Assembly (NCBI GenBank): GCA_944382705.1
Contig: CALWNE010000032.1
Coordinates: forward strand, 38,420-102,419
DNA length: 64,000 bases
Direction of reading: 5' to 3'
Source: an uncultured Allofournierella sp.
GTDB lineage: Bacteria; Bacillota; Clostridia; Oscillospirales; Ruminococcaceae
The notes beneath the pieces were generated by a model. It saw only the letters and a program-made list of their open reading frames with translations. It was not told where the DNA came from and made no database searches. Below are positions 1 to 7,305 of the stretch, piece by piece (position 1 is the first letter of the stretch; each line of letters starts with the position of its first letter). Position numbers and translations under genes: made by a program.

Positions 1-588
1 CTTTGCATCCAGTGCCTGAACCAGCTGCTGGAACGCTGGGGCTATGCCCAGCGGTACGATTTAAATCAGTACCGTTCCATCTTTGGCTTTCCGGTACGGG
101 ATTACTACCGGACTGCCGGGTTTGATTTTGACCGCCATCCCTTTGATGTGCTGGCCCAGGATTACATGGAGCATTACCTGCCCGCCGCCCAGCAATGCGG
201 CCTGTGCGCCGGTGCATTGCAGGCTCTTACCGCCCTAAAAGCCGCCGGGATTCCCCAGGTGGTGCTGTCCGCCAGTCCCCAGTCTGTCCTGGAGGAGCAG
301 GTGGCCCAGCGTGGTCTTTCTGGCTTTTTTGATAAGTTGCTCGGCCAGAACGACATTTACGCACACAGCAAGGTGGAAACCGGCCTGCGGTTTATGGCCA
401 CCCAATCCATCGACCCTGCCCAGGTGGTCATGATTGGGGACACGCTCCATGACTTTGAAACCGCCCAGGCCATGGGCACCCAGTGCGTGCTCTGCGCCCA
501 GGGCCACCACAGCGCCCAGCGGCTGCAAACCACCGGTGCGCCGGTGCTGCAAACCCTTAGCCTGCTGCCGGGTATGCTGGGGCTGTAA
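1..588 (+). CDS. HAD-superfamily hydrolase (phosphoglycolate phosphatase-like), 5' partial
   Basis: The reading frame is open from base 1, so the N-terminus, with the nucleophile motif DxDxT, lies outside the window. What remains (195 codons) is the C-terminal part of a HAD phosphatase: a motif II region with Ser in VVLSASP, a Lys region around HSKVETG, and the acidic motif IV in MIGDTLHDFETAQAMG. This pattern fits the Gph/pyrophosphatase-like Cof group that dephosphorylates small metabolites in the cytoplasm. The substrate cannot be read from the sequence. The gene ends in TAA and runs into a bidirectional hairpin shared with the convergent hemolysin III gene. Confidence 0.8.
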   Translation, partial: LCIQCLNQLLERWGYAQRYDLNQYRSIFGFPVRDYYRTAGFDFDRHPFDVLAQDYMEHYLPAAQQCGLCAGALQALTALKAAGIPQVVLSASPQSVLEEQVAQRGLSGFFDKLLGQNDIYAHSKVETGLRFMATQSIDPAQVVMIGDTLHDFETAQAMGTQCVLCAQGHHSAQRLQTTGAPVLQTLSLLPGMLGL

Positions 589-603
589 ACTCTCTCAAAT
601 ACA

Positions 604-650
604 ACAAAAATTCCCCAGGGATGCCATGCACCCACTGGGGAATTTTTTCT
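604..650. terminator. Bidirectional rho-independent terminator
   Basis: An A-rich arm leading into TTCCCCA pairs with TGGGGAA followed by a T-tract. It sits between two convergent genes (HAD hydrolase and hemolysin III), with A-runs on the left and T-runs on the right, so it can serve both strands. Confidence 0.8.
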
Positions 651-663
651 TATTTTATGCCGT

Positions 664-1314
664 TTATGCCACAAACAGAAAAACGGCCAAAAAGTGCATC
701 AGGCTGCCTGCCAGAATAAACAGGTGGAACAGCTCGTGGAACCCCCACTGCTGGTTGATGTTGGGCCATTTGGCAATGTAGAACACAGCCCCAACGGTGT
801 AGCACACCCCGCCCGCAGCCACCAGGGCCAGGCAGGCCCCCGGCATGGATGCAAAGGAGGAAAAATCCAGCAGGATGGACCAGCCCATGGCCAGGTAAAT
901 CAGCGTGCCAATCCAGCGGGGGGCGTCCAGCCAAACCAGCTTGAACAAAATCCCCAGCACCGCAGCCACCCACAAGCCGCCCAAAAACAGTTCCCGGCGG
1001 CCCGGCTGCATATAAGCCACACAAAAGGGGGTGTAGCTGCCCGCAATCAGCACATAGATCATAGCGTGGTCCAGCTTGCGCAGCCGCCGCAGGCCGGGGG
1101 CCGCACACCGGGCATAGTGGTAGACGCTGCTGGCAGAATACAGCGCCACCAGCGACAGACCAAACAACAGGCACCCTGCCAGCACCAGCCCGCTGTTGCC
1201 CTGCACAATGCTGCGCACCGCCAGCAATGCGGTTGCGGCCAGCCCTCCAATGGCACCCCAAAAATGTGTATAACTGCTTACAGGCTCCCGCCCTTTTGCA
1301 AAATAGCGGCTCAT
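664..1314 (-). CDS. Hemolysin III / PAQR family membrane protein
   Basis: A 216-residue polytopic protein with about seven hydrophobic segments. It has the family landmarks: an N-terminal SxYTHFWGA, SVYHYAR in the first half, LDHAMIYVLIAGSYTPF in the middle, and a C-terminal FHLFILAGSLMHF. The spaced His and Asp residues are those that bind Zn in the PAQR/CREST group. Members are annotated as hemolysin III or YqfA and are thought to be inner-membrane metal-dependent hydrolases; the substrate in bacteria is not established. The ATG start follows a purine-rich GGGAGGGAGG site. Expressed alone from a good minus-strand promoter just upstream. Confidence 0.88.
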   Translation of the reverse strand: MSRYFAKGREPVSSYTHFWGAIGGLAATALLAVRSIVQGNSGLVLAGCLLFGLSLVALYSASSVYHYARCAAPGLRRLRKLDHAMIYVLIAGSYTPFCVAYMQPGRRELFLGGLWVAAVLGILFKLVWLDAPRWIGTLIYLAMGWSILLDFSSFASMPGACLALVAAGGVCYTVGAVFYIAKWPNINQQWGFHELFHLFILAGSLMHFLAVFLFVA

Positions 1315-1367
1315 GAAGTAGCCTCCCTCCCTATTTAATCTAGTTTTAAATACTATATTTCACATTT

Positions 1368-1396
1368 ATTATAACCGTTCATGCCGTAAAATGCAA
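1368..1396 (-). promoter_or_regulatory. Sigma-A type promoter for the hemolysin III gene
   Basis: On the minus strand, TTGCAT (1391-1396) and TATAAT (1368-1373) are separated by exactly 17 bp, about 55 bp upstream of the start codon. Confidence 0.7.
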
Positions 1397-1435
1397 TGTT
1401 AACAAAAAATTTCACAGTTTGGGCCATGGTGTTCC

Positions 1436-1464
1436 TTTACAGAAGCCCTGCCATGTTGTATTAT
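1436..1464 (+). promoter_or_regulatory. Candidate secA promoter
   Basis: TTTACA (1436-1441) and TATTAT (1459-1464) with a 17-bp spacer. It would give a leader of about 155 nt before the secA start. The stretch between the hemolysin III start and secA (1315-1627) otherwise holds only this and the divergent promoter. Confidence 0.5.
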
Positions 1465-1627
1465 ATTAAAATGAAGTAGTATGGGTGCATAGCATCCGTG
1501 GGGTATTTTGTAGCTTTTTCAGCTCAAAATTACCGTACACTGCTGCTCTGCCCGCCGGGAATCGCCGATCTTACACCGACCAGCGTTTTCCAAGAATGCT
1601 TAAAATGTAGAATGTGAGTGATCGAGT

Positions 1628-4447
1628 TTGGCATTTTTAGACAAAATCTTTGGTACCTTTTCGGATAAAGAGCTGAAGCGTATTCGCCCCATTGCAGACC
1701 AGGTGGTTGCAATGGAAGCCGAGATGGCTGCTAAATCCGACGAGGAATTGCAGGCCATGACCCCCGCTCTGAAAGAGCGTTTGGCCAAGGGCGAAAGCCT
1801 GGATGATATTCTGCCCACCGCCTTTGCCGTTTGCCGTGAGGCCAGCTGGCGTGTGCTGGGCATGAAGCACTTTCCTGTGCAGATTATTGGTGGTATTGTG
1901 CTGCACCGTGCCTGCATTGCTGAGATGCAGACCGGTGAGGGCAAAACCCTGGTGGCCACCCTGCCCGTTTACCTGAACGCCCTCACCGGCAAAGGTGTGC
2001 ATGTTATTACTGTAAACGACTACCTGGCCCGCCGTGACTCCGAGTGGATGGGCAAGCTGTACCGTTGGCTGGGCCTTTCGGTGGGCCTGATTGTGCAGGG
2101 CATCGACGCACGCCAGCGCCACGCCGCCTACCAGGCCGATATTACCTACGGCACCAACAACGAGTTCGGGTTCGACTACCTGCGTGACAACATGGTGGTA
2201 TACAAAAAGGATATGGTGCAGCGGGGCCATTACTTTGCCATCGTGGACGAGGTGGACTCCATCCTGATTGACGAAGCCCGCACCCCCCTCATCATCAGCG
2301 GTAAAGGCGATGATTCCAGCCAGCTGTACCAGCAGGCGGATCAGTTTGTAAAAACCCTGAAGATGAGCAAAGTGGCAGAACTGGACGACAAGGAAGACCA
2401 GGACGCTCAGGTGGAAGGCGACTATGTGGTGGACGAAAAGCACAAGACCGCCACCCTGACCCAGAGCGGCATCGAAAAGGCCGAGGCTTACTTCCATGTG
2501 GAAAACCTCTCGGACGCTGCCAACATGACCCTGTCCCACCACATCAACCAGGCCATCAAGGCCCGTGGCGTGATGCAGCGTGACATCGACTATGTGGTGC
2601 GGGACGGTGAGGTTATCATCGTGGACGAGTTCACCGGCCGTCTGATGATTGGCCGCCGCTACAACGAGGGTCTGCACCAGGCCATCGAGGCCAAGGAAGG
2701 GGTTAAGGTTGCCGCCGAAAGCAAAACCCTGGCCACCATCACCTTCCAGAACTACTTCCGTATGTACGAAAAGCTGGCCGGCATGACCGGTACCGCCAAA
2801 ACCGAAGCGGATGAATTTTTGGAAATTTACGGCCTGCAAATTGTGACCGTACCCACCAACAAGCCCCGTCTGCGCAAGGATGAGCCGGACAGTGTGTACA
2901 AGAGCGTACAGGGCAAGTACGATGCGGTGATCCGTCAGGTGGCGGAGTGCTACGCAAAGGGCCAGCCTGTTCTGGTTGGTACCGTAAGCATCGAAAAGAG
3001 CGAACTGCTCAGCAAGCTGCTGAGCCGCCAGGGCATCAAGCACAATGTGCTGAACGCCAAAAACCACGAAAAAGAGGCCGAAATCGTAGCCCAGGCCGGC
3101 AAAAAGGGTGCCGTTACCATTGCCACCAACATGGCAGGCCGTGGTACCGACATTATGCTGGGCGGCAACGCCGACTATCTGGCCAAGGCCCAGCTGCGCA
3201 AGGAAGGCTATGCCGAGGAACTGATTGCCGAGGCAGACGGCCATGCCGAGACCGACAACCAGGAAATTCTGGCTGTGCGTGCCCGGTATGAGGAGCTGCT
3301 CAGCCACCACAAGGCCACCATCGCCCAGGAGGCCGAGGAGGTGCGTGCTGCCGGCGGTTTGTACATCATTGGTACCGAGCGGCACGAAAGCCGCCGGATT
3401 GACAACCAGCTCCGCGGCCGTTCCGGCCGTCAGGGCGACCCCGGTACCTCTCACTTCTTCCTGAGCCTGGAAGACGATTTGATGCGCCTGTTTGGCGGCG
3501 ACCGTGTACAGGGCCTGATGAACACGCTGGGCCTGGACGACGATACCCCCATCGAAAACAAGATGATTACCAACACCATCGAAGGTGCCCAGAAAAAGCT
3601 GGAGGCTCAAAACTTCAGCATCCGTAAAAATGTGCTGCAATTCGATGATGTTATGAACAAGCAGCGTGAAATCATCTATGGCCAGCGCCGCAAGGTTCTG
3701 GATGGCGAAAACCTGAAGGAAACCCTTCGCAGCATGATGAAGGACAACATCGAGGCCAGTGTGCAGAGCTTCTGCGCCGGGGATAAACCCAGCGAATGGG
3801 ATTTGACCTCCCTGCGCCTCCATTACCTGGGCTGGCTGACCCTGGACACCGACCTGCATTACGACGATGCAGCCCTTGCCACCCTGAAAAAGCAGGATGT
3901 TATCGACTTCTTTATGGAGCGGGGCAACCGTGTGCTGGATAACAAAGAAAAGATGTTCGGCGCTCCCATCATGCGTGAGCTGGAGCGTATGTGCCTGCTG
4001 CGCAATGTGGACAGCAAGTGGATGGACCACATCGACGCCATGGACCAGCTGCGCCAGGGCATCTACCTGCGCAGCTACGGCCAGCGTGACCCTGTGGTGG
4101 AATACCGCATGGAAGGCTTTGAGATGTTTGACGCCATGATTGACAGCATCAAAGAGGACACCGTGCGTATGCTGCTGACCATTCAGCTGAAGGTTCAGCC
4201 CAACCCCGCAGCCGCTCCCAACGGCCAGGCCCCCGGTGCCGACCAGCAGGACGCCCAGCCGGTGGACCCCTCCACCGTTGTAAAGCGGGAGCAGGTTGCA
4301 AAGCCCGCCGGTGATGCCGCCGTGCCCAGCCGCGGCAGCAATGGCCCTGCCAAGGTGGTAAAAATCGGCCGCAACGACGAATGCCCCTGCGGCAGCGGCC
4401 AAAAGTGGAAAAAGTGCACCTGCAAGGAGTATCACCCCGACCTGTAA
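1628..4447 (+). CDS. secA: Preprotein translocase ATPase SecA
   Basis: A 939-residue SecA, the cytosolic motor that drives unfolded preproteins through SecYEG. Visible elements in order: the N-terminal MAFLDKIFG start typical of SecA; Walker A QTGEGKT (101-107); the DEAD-like IVDEVDSILIDEART; the preprotein crosslinking region; the second motor fold with NMAGRGTDIMLGG and RGRSGRQGDPG; the helical scaffold and wing (LLRNVDSKWMDHIDAMDQLR); a Pro/Ala/Gln linker; and the C-terminal metal-binding tail. The start is a TTG: an in-frame TGA at 1619-1621 leaves no earlier codon, and the protein aligns from this Met. The tail reads CPCGSGQKWKKCTC, so the fourth metal ligand is one residue later than the usual CxCx8C(H/C). 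Single-gene transcript ending at a strong hairpin. Confidence 0.97.
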   Translation: MAFLDKIFGTFSDKELKRIRPIADQVVAMEAEMAAKSDEELQAMTPALKERLAKGESLDDILPTAFAVCREASWRVLGMKHFPVQIIGGIVLHRACIAEMQTGEGKTLVATLPVYLNALTGKGVHVITVNDYLARRDSEWMGKLYRWLGLSVGLIVQGIDARQRHAAYQADITYGTNNEFGFDYLRDNMVVYKKDMVQRGHYFAIVDEVDSILIDEARTPLIISGKGDDSSQLYQQADQFVKTLKMSKVAELDDKEDQDAQVEGDYVVDEKHKTATLTQSGIEKAEAYFHVENLSDAANMTLSHHINQAIKARGVMQRDIDYVVRDGEVIIVDEFTGRLMIGRRYNEGLHQAIEAKEGVKVAAESKTLATITFQNYFRMYEKLAGMTGTAKTEADEFLEIYGLQIVTVPTNKPRLRKDEPDSVYKSVQGKYDAVIRQVAECYAKGQPVLVGTVSIEKSELLSKLLSRQGIKHNVLNAKNHEKEAEIVAQAGKKGAVTIATNMAGRGTDIMLGGNADYLAKAQLRKEGYAEELIAEADGHAETDNQEILAVRARYEELLSHHKATIAQEAEEVRAAGGLYIIGTERHESRRIDNQLRGRSGRQGDPGTSHFFLSLEDDLMRLFGGDRVQGLMNTLGLDDDTPIENKMITNTIEGAQKKLEAQNFSIRKNVLQFDDVMNKQREIIYGQRRKVLDGENLKETLRSMMKDNIEASVQSFCAGDKPSEWDLTSLRLHYLGWLTLDTDLHYDDAALATLKKQDVIDFFMERGNRVLDNKEKMFGAPIMRELERMCLLRNVDSKWMDHIDAMDQLRQGIYLRSYGQRDPVVEYRMEGFEMFDAMIDSIKEDTVRMLLTIQLKVQPNPAAAPNGQAPGADQQDAQPVDPSTVVKREQVAKPAGDAAVPSRGSNGPAKVVKIGRNDECPCGSGQKWKKCTCKEYHPDL

Positions 4448-4485
4448 GGTCTGCCCGCTCTTTGCTGCACTTACCTAAAGCAAAC

Positions 4486-4530
4486 AAAAAAGCATCCGCC
4501 GAGTTATCTTCGGCGGATGCTTTTGTTTTT
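4486..4530 (+). terminator. Rho-independent terminator after secA
   Basis: AAAAGCATCCGCCGA pairs with TCGGCGGATGCTTTT around a short loop, followed by a T-rich stretch. It also faces the convergent MOSC-MogA gene, for which the A-run makes it usable on the other strand. Confidence 0.85.
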
Positions 4531-4595
4531 ATTCACAGTTGGCAGATTTTGCGCTGCCTTTGGCAACTTGGCAAACCCGGTGCAGCAGCTTGCGC

Positions 4596-5531
4596 TTACC
4601 TGCGGGCACATTCACCCTCCTGCCCTCGCATAACAGCCAGGCCGTGGCCGATGGTATGCAGGAATACATCCATGCTTTCCTGCACTGCCTTGGGGCTGCC
4701 GGGCAGGTTTACAATCAGGGTTTTGCCCCGAATCACCGATGCCCCACGGGAGAGCATGGCACGGGGAGTAATGGCCATGCTGGCCGCCCGGATGGCCTCC
4801 GCAATGCCGGGAGCCTGCCGGGTGGCCACCGCCAGGGTGGCTTCGGGGGTAATATCCCGGGGCGAAAAACCAGTGCCGCCGGTGGTAAGAATCAAATCCA
4901 GCTGACGCTGGTCACACAAACGAATCAGATGCCGCTGCAAGGCCGCCTGTTCGTCCGCCAGCAGCAGGGTTTCCACTACCTGGTAGCCCTCCTGCTCCAG
5001 CCGCTGCACAATGGCCGGGCCGCTTTCGTCGGTGCGCTGTCCCCTTGCGCCCTTGTCCGACAGGGTGATAACCGCCGCCTGGAAGGGCCGGGGCTGGGTG
5101 CGGGGCTGAATGGTCATTTCATCCCCCACGGCAATGCAGCCGCCCTCCACCACCTTGGCAAACACGCCTTCACGGGGCATGATGCAATCGCCCATTGCCT
5201 TGTAGATTTCACAATGGCTGTGGCACTCCTTACCAATCTGGGTCATTTCCAGCAGCACCGAGCCGCAGCGCAGCAGGGTGCCCACCGGCAAACTGCGGAA
5301 ATCAAAGCCGGAAACCACCAGGTTTTCGCCAAAGGCCCCAAAATCAATGTCCGCTCCCTTTTGGCGGAACGCCTCAATTTTATCGTAGGAAAGCAGGCTC
5401 ACCTGGCGGTGCCAGCTGCCGCCATGGGCATCCCCCACAATGCCCCATTCCGGGGTAAGGGTCACCTGCTCCACCGGGTGCTTTTGCACCCCTCGTACTT
5501 CCGAAATACAAATCGCCTTTACAATGCCCAC
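4596..5531 (-). CDS. MOSC domain - MogA-type molybdopterin adenylyltransferase fusion
   Basis: A 311-residue two-domain protein. Residues 1 to about 145 form a MOSC domain (the beta-barrel sulfur-carrier family related to the C-terminus of Moco sulfurase), including GDAHGG, FGENLVV and the conserved Cys in GKECHSHCEIYKAMGDC. From about residue 150 comes a MogA/MoaB fold: AAVITLSDKGARGQRTDESG, LILTTGGTGFSPRDITPEAT and NLPGSPKAV. MogA-type enzymes adenylate molybdopterin before metal insertion. The start is GTG, and its GGAGG ribosome site is formed by the last codons of moaA, only 5 bp upstream, so translation is probably coupled. No other Moco genes lie in the window. Confidence 0.88.
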   Translation of the reverse strand: MGIVKAICISEVRGVQKHPVEQVTLTPEWGIVGDAHGGSWHRQVSLLSYDKIEAFRQKGADIDFGAFGENLVVSGFDFRSLPVGTLLRCGSVLLEMTQIGKECHSHCEIYKAMGDCIMPREGVFAKVVEGGCIAVGDEMTIQPRTQPRPFQAAVITLSDKGARGQRTDESGPAIVQRLEQEGYQVVETLLLADEQAALQRHLIRLCDQRQLDLILTTGGTGFSPRDITPEATLAVATRQAPGIAEAIRAASMAITPRAMLSRGASVIRGKTLIVNLPGSPKAVQESMDVFLHTIGHGLAVMRGQEGECARR

Positions 5532-5536
5532 GGCAA

Positions 5537-6502
5537 TTATCCTCCAATCTGCGCCATACGGCGGTACTCTGTAATATCCTGTGCCTGGTTAAAGCAATGG
5601 GCCTTGGGTTTTTGGGCAATGGCCTGGGCAATGGTTTGCTCCAGCAGAGCCTGGCTGGCGCCACTGCGCAGCAGCTTGCGTAAATCCACCCCCTGCTCGT
5701 AGCACAGGCAGGGTTTTAGCTGGCCGGTGCTGGTCAGGCGTACCCGATTGCAGCCATCGCAAAAGCCATGGCTTACCGCATCAATCCAGCCAATGCGGCC
5801 CAAAAGGCCCTCCGCAGCCTCATACCAGGCAGGGCCGTTGCCCCGCCGTTCCTGCACCGAATGCAGGTCCGGCCATTCCTCCAGCAGTTCACGGTGGGCC
5901 AGCGCAGGGTTATAGCCCCCGCCTGCTGCCCCCTCGCCAATGGGCATCAGCTCAATAAAGCGCACATCCACCGGCCATTGCGCTGCAAGCCGGGCCAGAG
6001 GCTTAATCTGGTTTGCGGTATCCGCCAGCAGCACACTGTTGATTTTTACCCGCAGCCCGGCCTGCATGGCTGCCTGAATGCTCTCCAGCACCTGGGGCAG
6101 CCCGGCAAAGCCGGTAATGGCCTCATACTGTGCCGGGTCCAGGGTATCCAGGCTTACATTCACCGCCTCCAGCCCTGCCTGGGCCAGGGGCTTTGCCAGC
6201 GGCGCCAGCAGCAGGCCGTTGGTGGTCAGGGTTACATTGCGGCAGCCCGGCAGAGCGGCCAGCTCCTTAATAAACTCCACAATGCCCCGGCGCACCAGGG
6301 GTTCGCCGCCGGTAATTTTAAAGCAGTTGATGCCCTGGGCAATGGCTGCACGGGCCACCTGCAAAATTTCTTCATACCTCAGAATGGTATCGTGTTCGGC
6401 CCAGTCTATCCCCTGGGGCATACAGTACCGGCAGCGCAGGTTGCACCGGTCGGTGACGGAAATGCGCAGATAATCAATGCTGCGCCCATAGGAATCCTGC
6501 AT
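5537..6502 (-). CDS. moaA: GTP 3',8-cyclase MoaA (radical SAM, molybdenum cofactor)
   Basis: A 321-residue radical SAM enzyme for the first step of molybdenum cofactor synthesis, GTP to 3',8-cyclo-H2GTP. The N-terminal cluster is CNLRCRYC (Cys20, 24, 27, the CX3CX2C motif), followed by KITGGEPLVRRG (SAM binding) and LTTNG. The second, substrate-binding cluster is CDGCNRVRLTSTGQLKPC, the canonical CX2CX13C. The C-terminus ends in Gly-Gly, as in functional MoaA, where the GG tail takes part in catalysis. An upstream in-frame Met (6598) exists, but the Met at 6502 is preceded by AAAAGGAG and matches family length. It has its own sigma-A promoter and is followed directly by the MOSC-MogA gene. 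Confidence 0.95.
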   Translation of the reverse strand: MQDSYGRSIDYLRISVTDRCNLRCRYCMPQGIDWAEHDTILRYEEILQVARAAIAQGINCFKITGGEPLVRRGIVEFIKELAALPGCRNVTLTTNGLLLAPLAKPLAQAGLEAVNVSLDTLDPAQYEAITGFAGLPQVLESIQAAMQAGLRVKINSVLLADTANQIKPLARLAAQWPVDVRFIELMPIGEGAAGGGYNPALAHRELLEEWPDLHSVQERRGNGPAWYEAAEGLLGRIGWIDAVSHGFCDGCNRVRLTSTGQLKPCLCYEQGVDLRKLLRSGASQALLEQTIAQAIAQKPKAHCFNQAQDITEYRRMAQIGG

Positions 6503-6520
6503 AGGGCACTCCTTTTCCCT

Positions 6521-6545
6521 TTTTGTGGGGCACCGCCCCAAAAAG
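6521..6545 (-). promoter_or_regulatory. Leader hairpin directly upstream of the moaA ribosome site
   Basis: In the transcript, CUUUUUGGGGC pairs with GCCCC-AC-AAAAAG around a 3-nt loop, ending a few bases before the AAGGAG of moaA. The leader is only about 60 nt, far too short for the known Moco riboswitch. A role in translation control is inference. Confidence 0.4.
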
Positions 6546-6569
6546 CATTGTAGTTCTTTTGCTATAACG

Positions 6570-6598
6570 ATTGTAACGATTTTGTCGTTCAAAGTCAA
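6570..6598 (-). promoter_or_regulatory. Sigma-A type promoter for moaA
   Basis: Minus strand TTGACT (6593-6598) and TACAAT (6570-6575), 17-bp spacer. The -35 element overlaps the stop codon of the response-regulator gene, so moaA can be transcribed independently of the two-component genes. Confidence 0.75.
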
Positions 6599-7305
6599 TT
6601 ACTGTGTGGCCGGGCCAGCCAATACAGCACGCTGGGTCTGCCGCCGGTGGAATAATCCACCTGAGACTCCACCTGCCCGCTCTGGGCCAGATAGGCCACA
6701 TAATGGCGCACCGTTACCACCGAAAACCCCACCCCATGGGCAATCTGCTCGCAGGTCAGGCTCTGGGTCTGCTGGCGCAAAAACTCCAAAATCAGGGCCA
6801 GGGTTTTTTCCTGCAAGCCTTTGGGGATGGGCGCCTTGGCGGGCAATGCCTGGGTGGGGCTATGCAGCAGCCCATCCAGCTCCTGCTGGCTCATGGTGGG
6901 GCACTGCACCGCCGCCCGGCGCCAGTGGAAGGTGTCCAGCGCCTGCTGGAACCGCTGGTATTCAAAGGGTTTTACCAGATAATCCACCACGCCCAGCCGC
7001 ATGGCATTCTCCACGGTGGGTGTGTCGCTGGCAGCGGTAATCAAAATGGCATCCACCTGCACCCCGGCACTGCGCAGCTGCCGAAGCAGCTCCAAACCGC
7101 TCAGCTCCGGCATATACATATCCAGCAGCAGCAAATCCACCGGGTGAAACCGCAGATAATCCAGCGCAGGCTGGCCCCGGTTAAACTCCTTTACCACCAC
7201 AAACCGATCATCCTTTTGGGTATAGCGGCGGTTGAGCATGGCCACCATAGGATCATCCTCCACAATCACCACCTGGTAAGGCAGCTTGCGTTCCTCCTGC
7301 ATCAT
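6595..7305 (-). CDS. CitB/DcuR-family response regulator
   Basis: A 236-residue regulator. The receiver domain is at 1-125: acidic pair at 17-18 (VEDDPMV), phospho-acceptor Asp62 in LLLLDMYMPELSG, and the Lys in YLVKPFEYQRF. The C-terminal part has the winged-helix segment of CitT/DcuR-type regulators (CEQIAHGVGFSVVTVRHY followed by GRPSVLYWL). This family responds to extracellular di- or tricarboxylates sensed by its partner kinase. The start was chosen at the ATG that overlaps the kinase stop as ATGA (7302-7305); the longer upstream frame only reads through the kinase gene. Confidence 0.9.
   Translation of the reverse strand: MMQEERKLPYQVVIVEDDPMVAMLNRRYTQKDDRFVVVKEFNRGQPALDYLRFHPVDLLLLDMYMPELSGLELLRQLRSAGVQVDAILITAASDTPTVENAMRLGVVDYLVKPFEYQRFQQALDTFHWRRAAVQCPTMSQQELDGLLHSPTQALPAKAPIPKGLQEKTLALILEFLRQQTQSLTCEQIAHGVGFSVVTVRHYVAYLAQSGQVESQVDYSTGGRPSVLYWLARPHSN

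Noticed and set aside
1637..4435. A 932-codon open frame antisense to secA
   Set aside because: It mirrors secA in register; the amino-acid composition (Val, Gly, His, Gln runs) is that of a codon-bias shadow, with no domain or ribosome site.
6503..6600. Moco riboswitch before moaA
   Set aside because: The leader of about 60 nt is too short and lacks the conserved multi-stem core.
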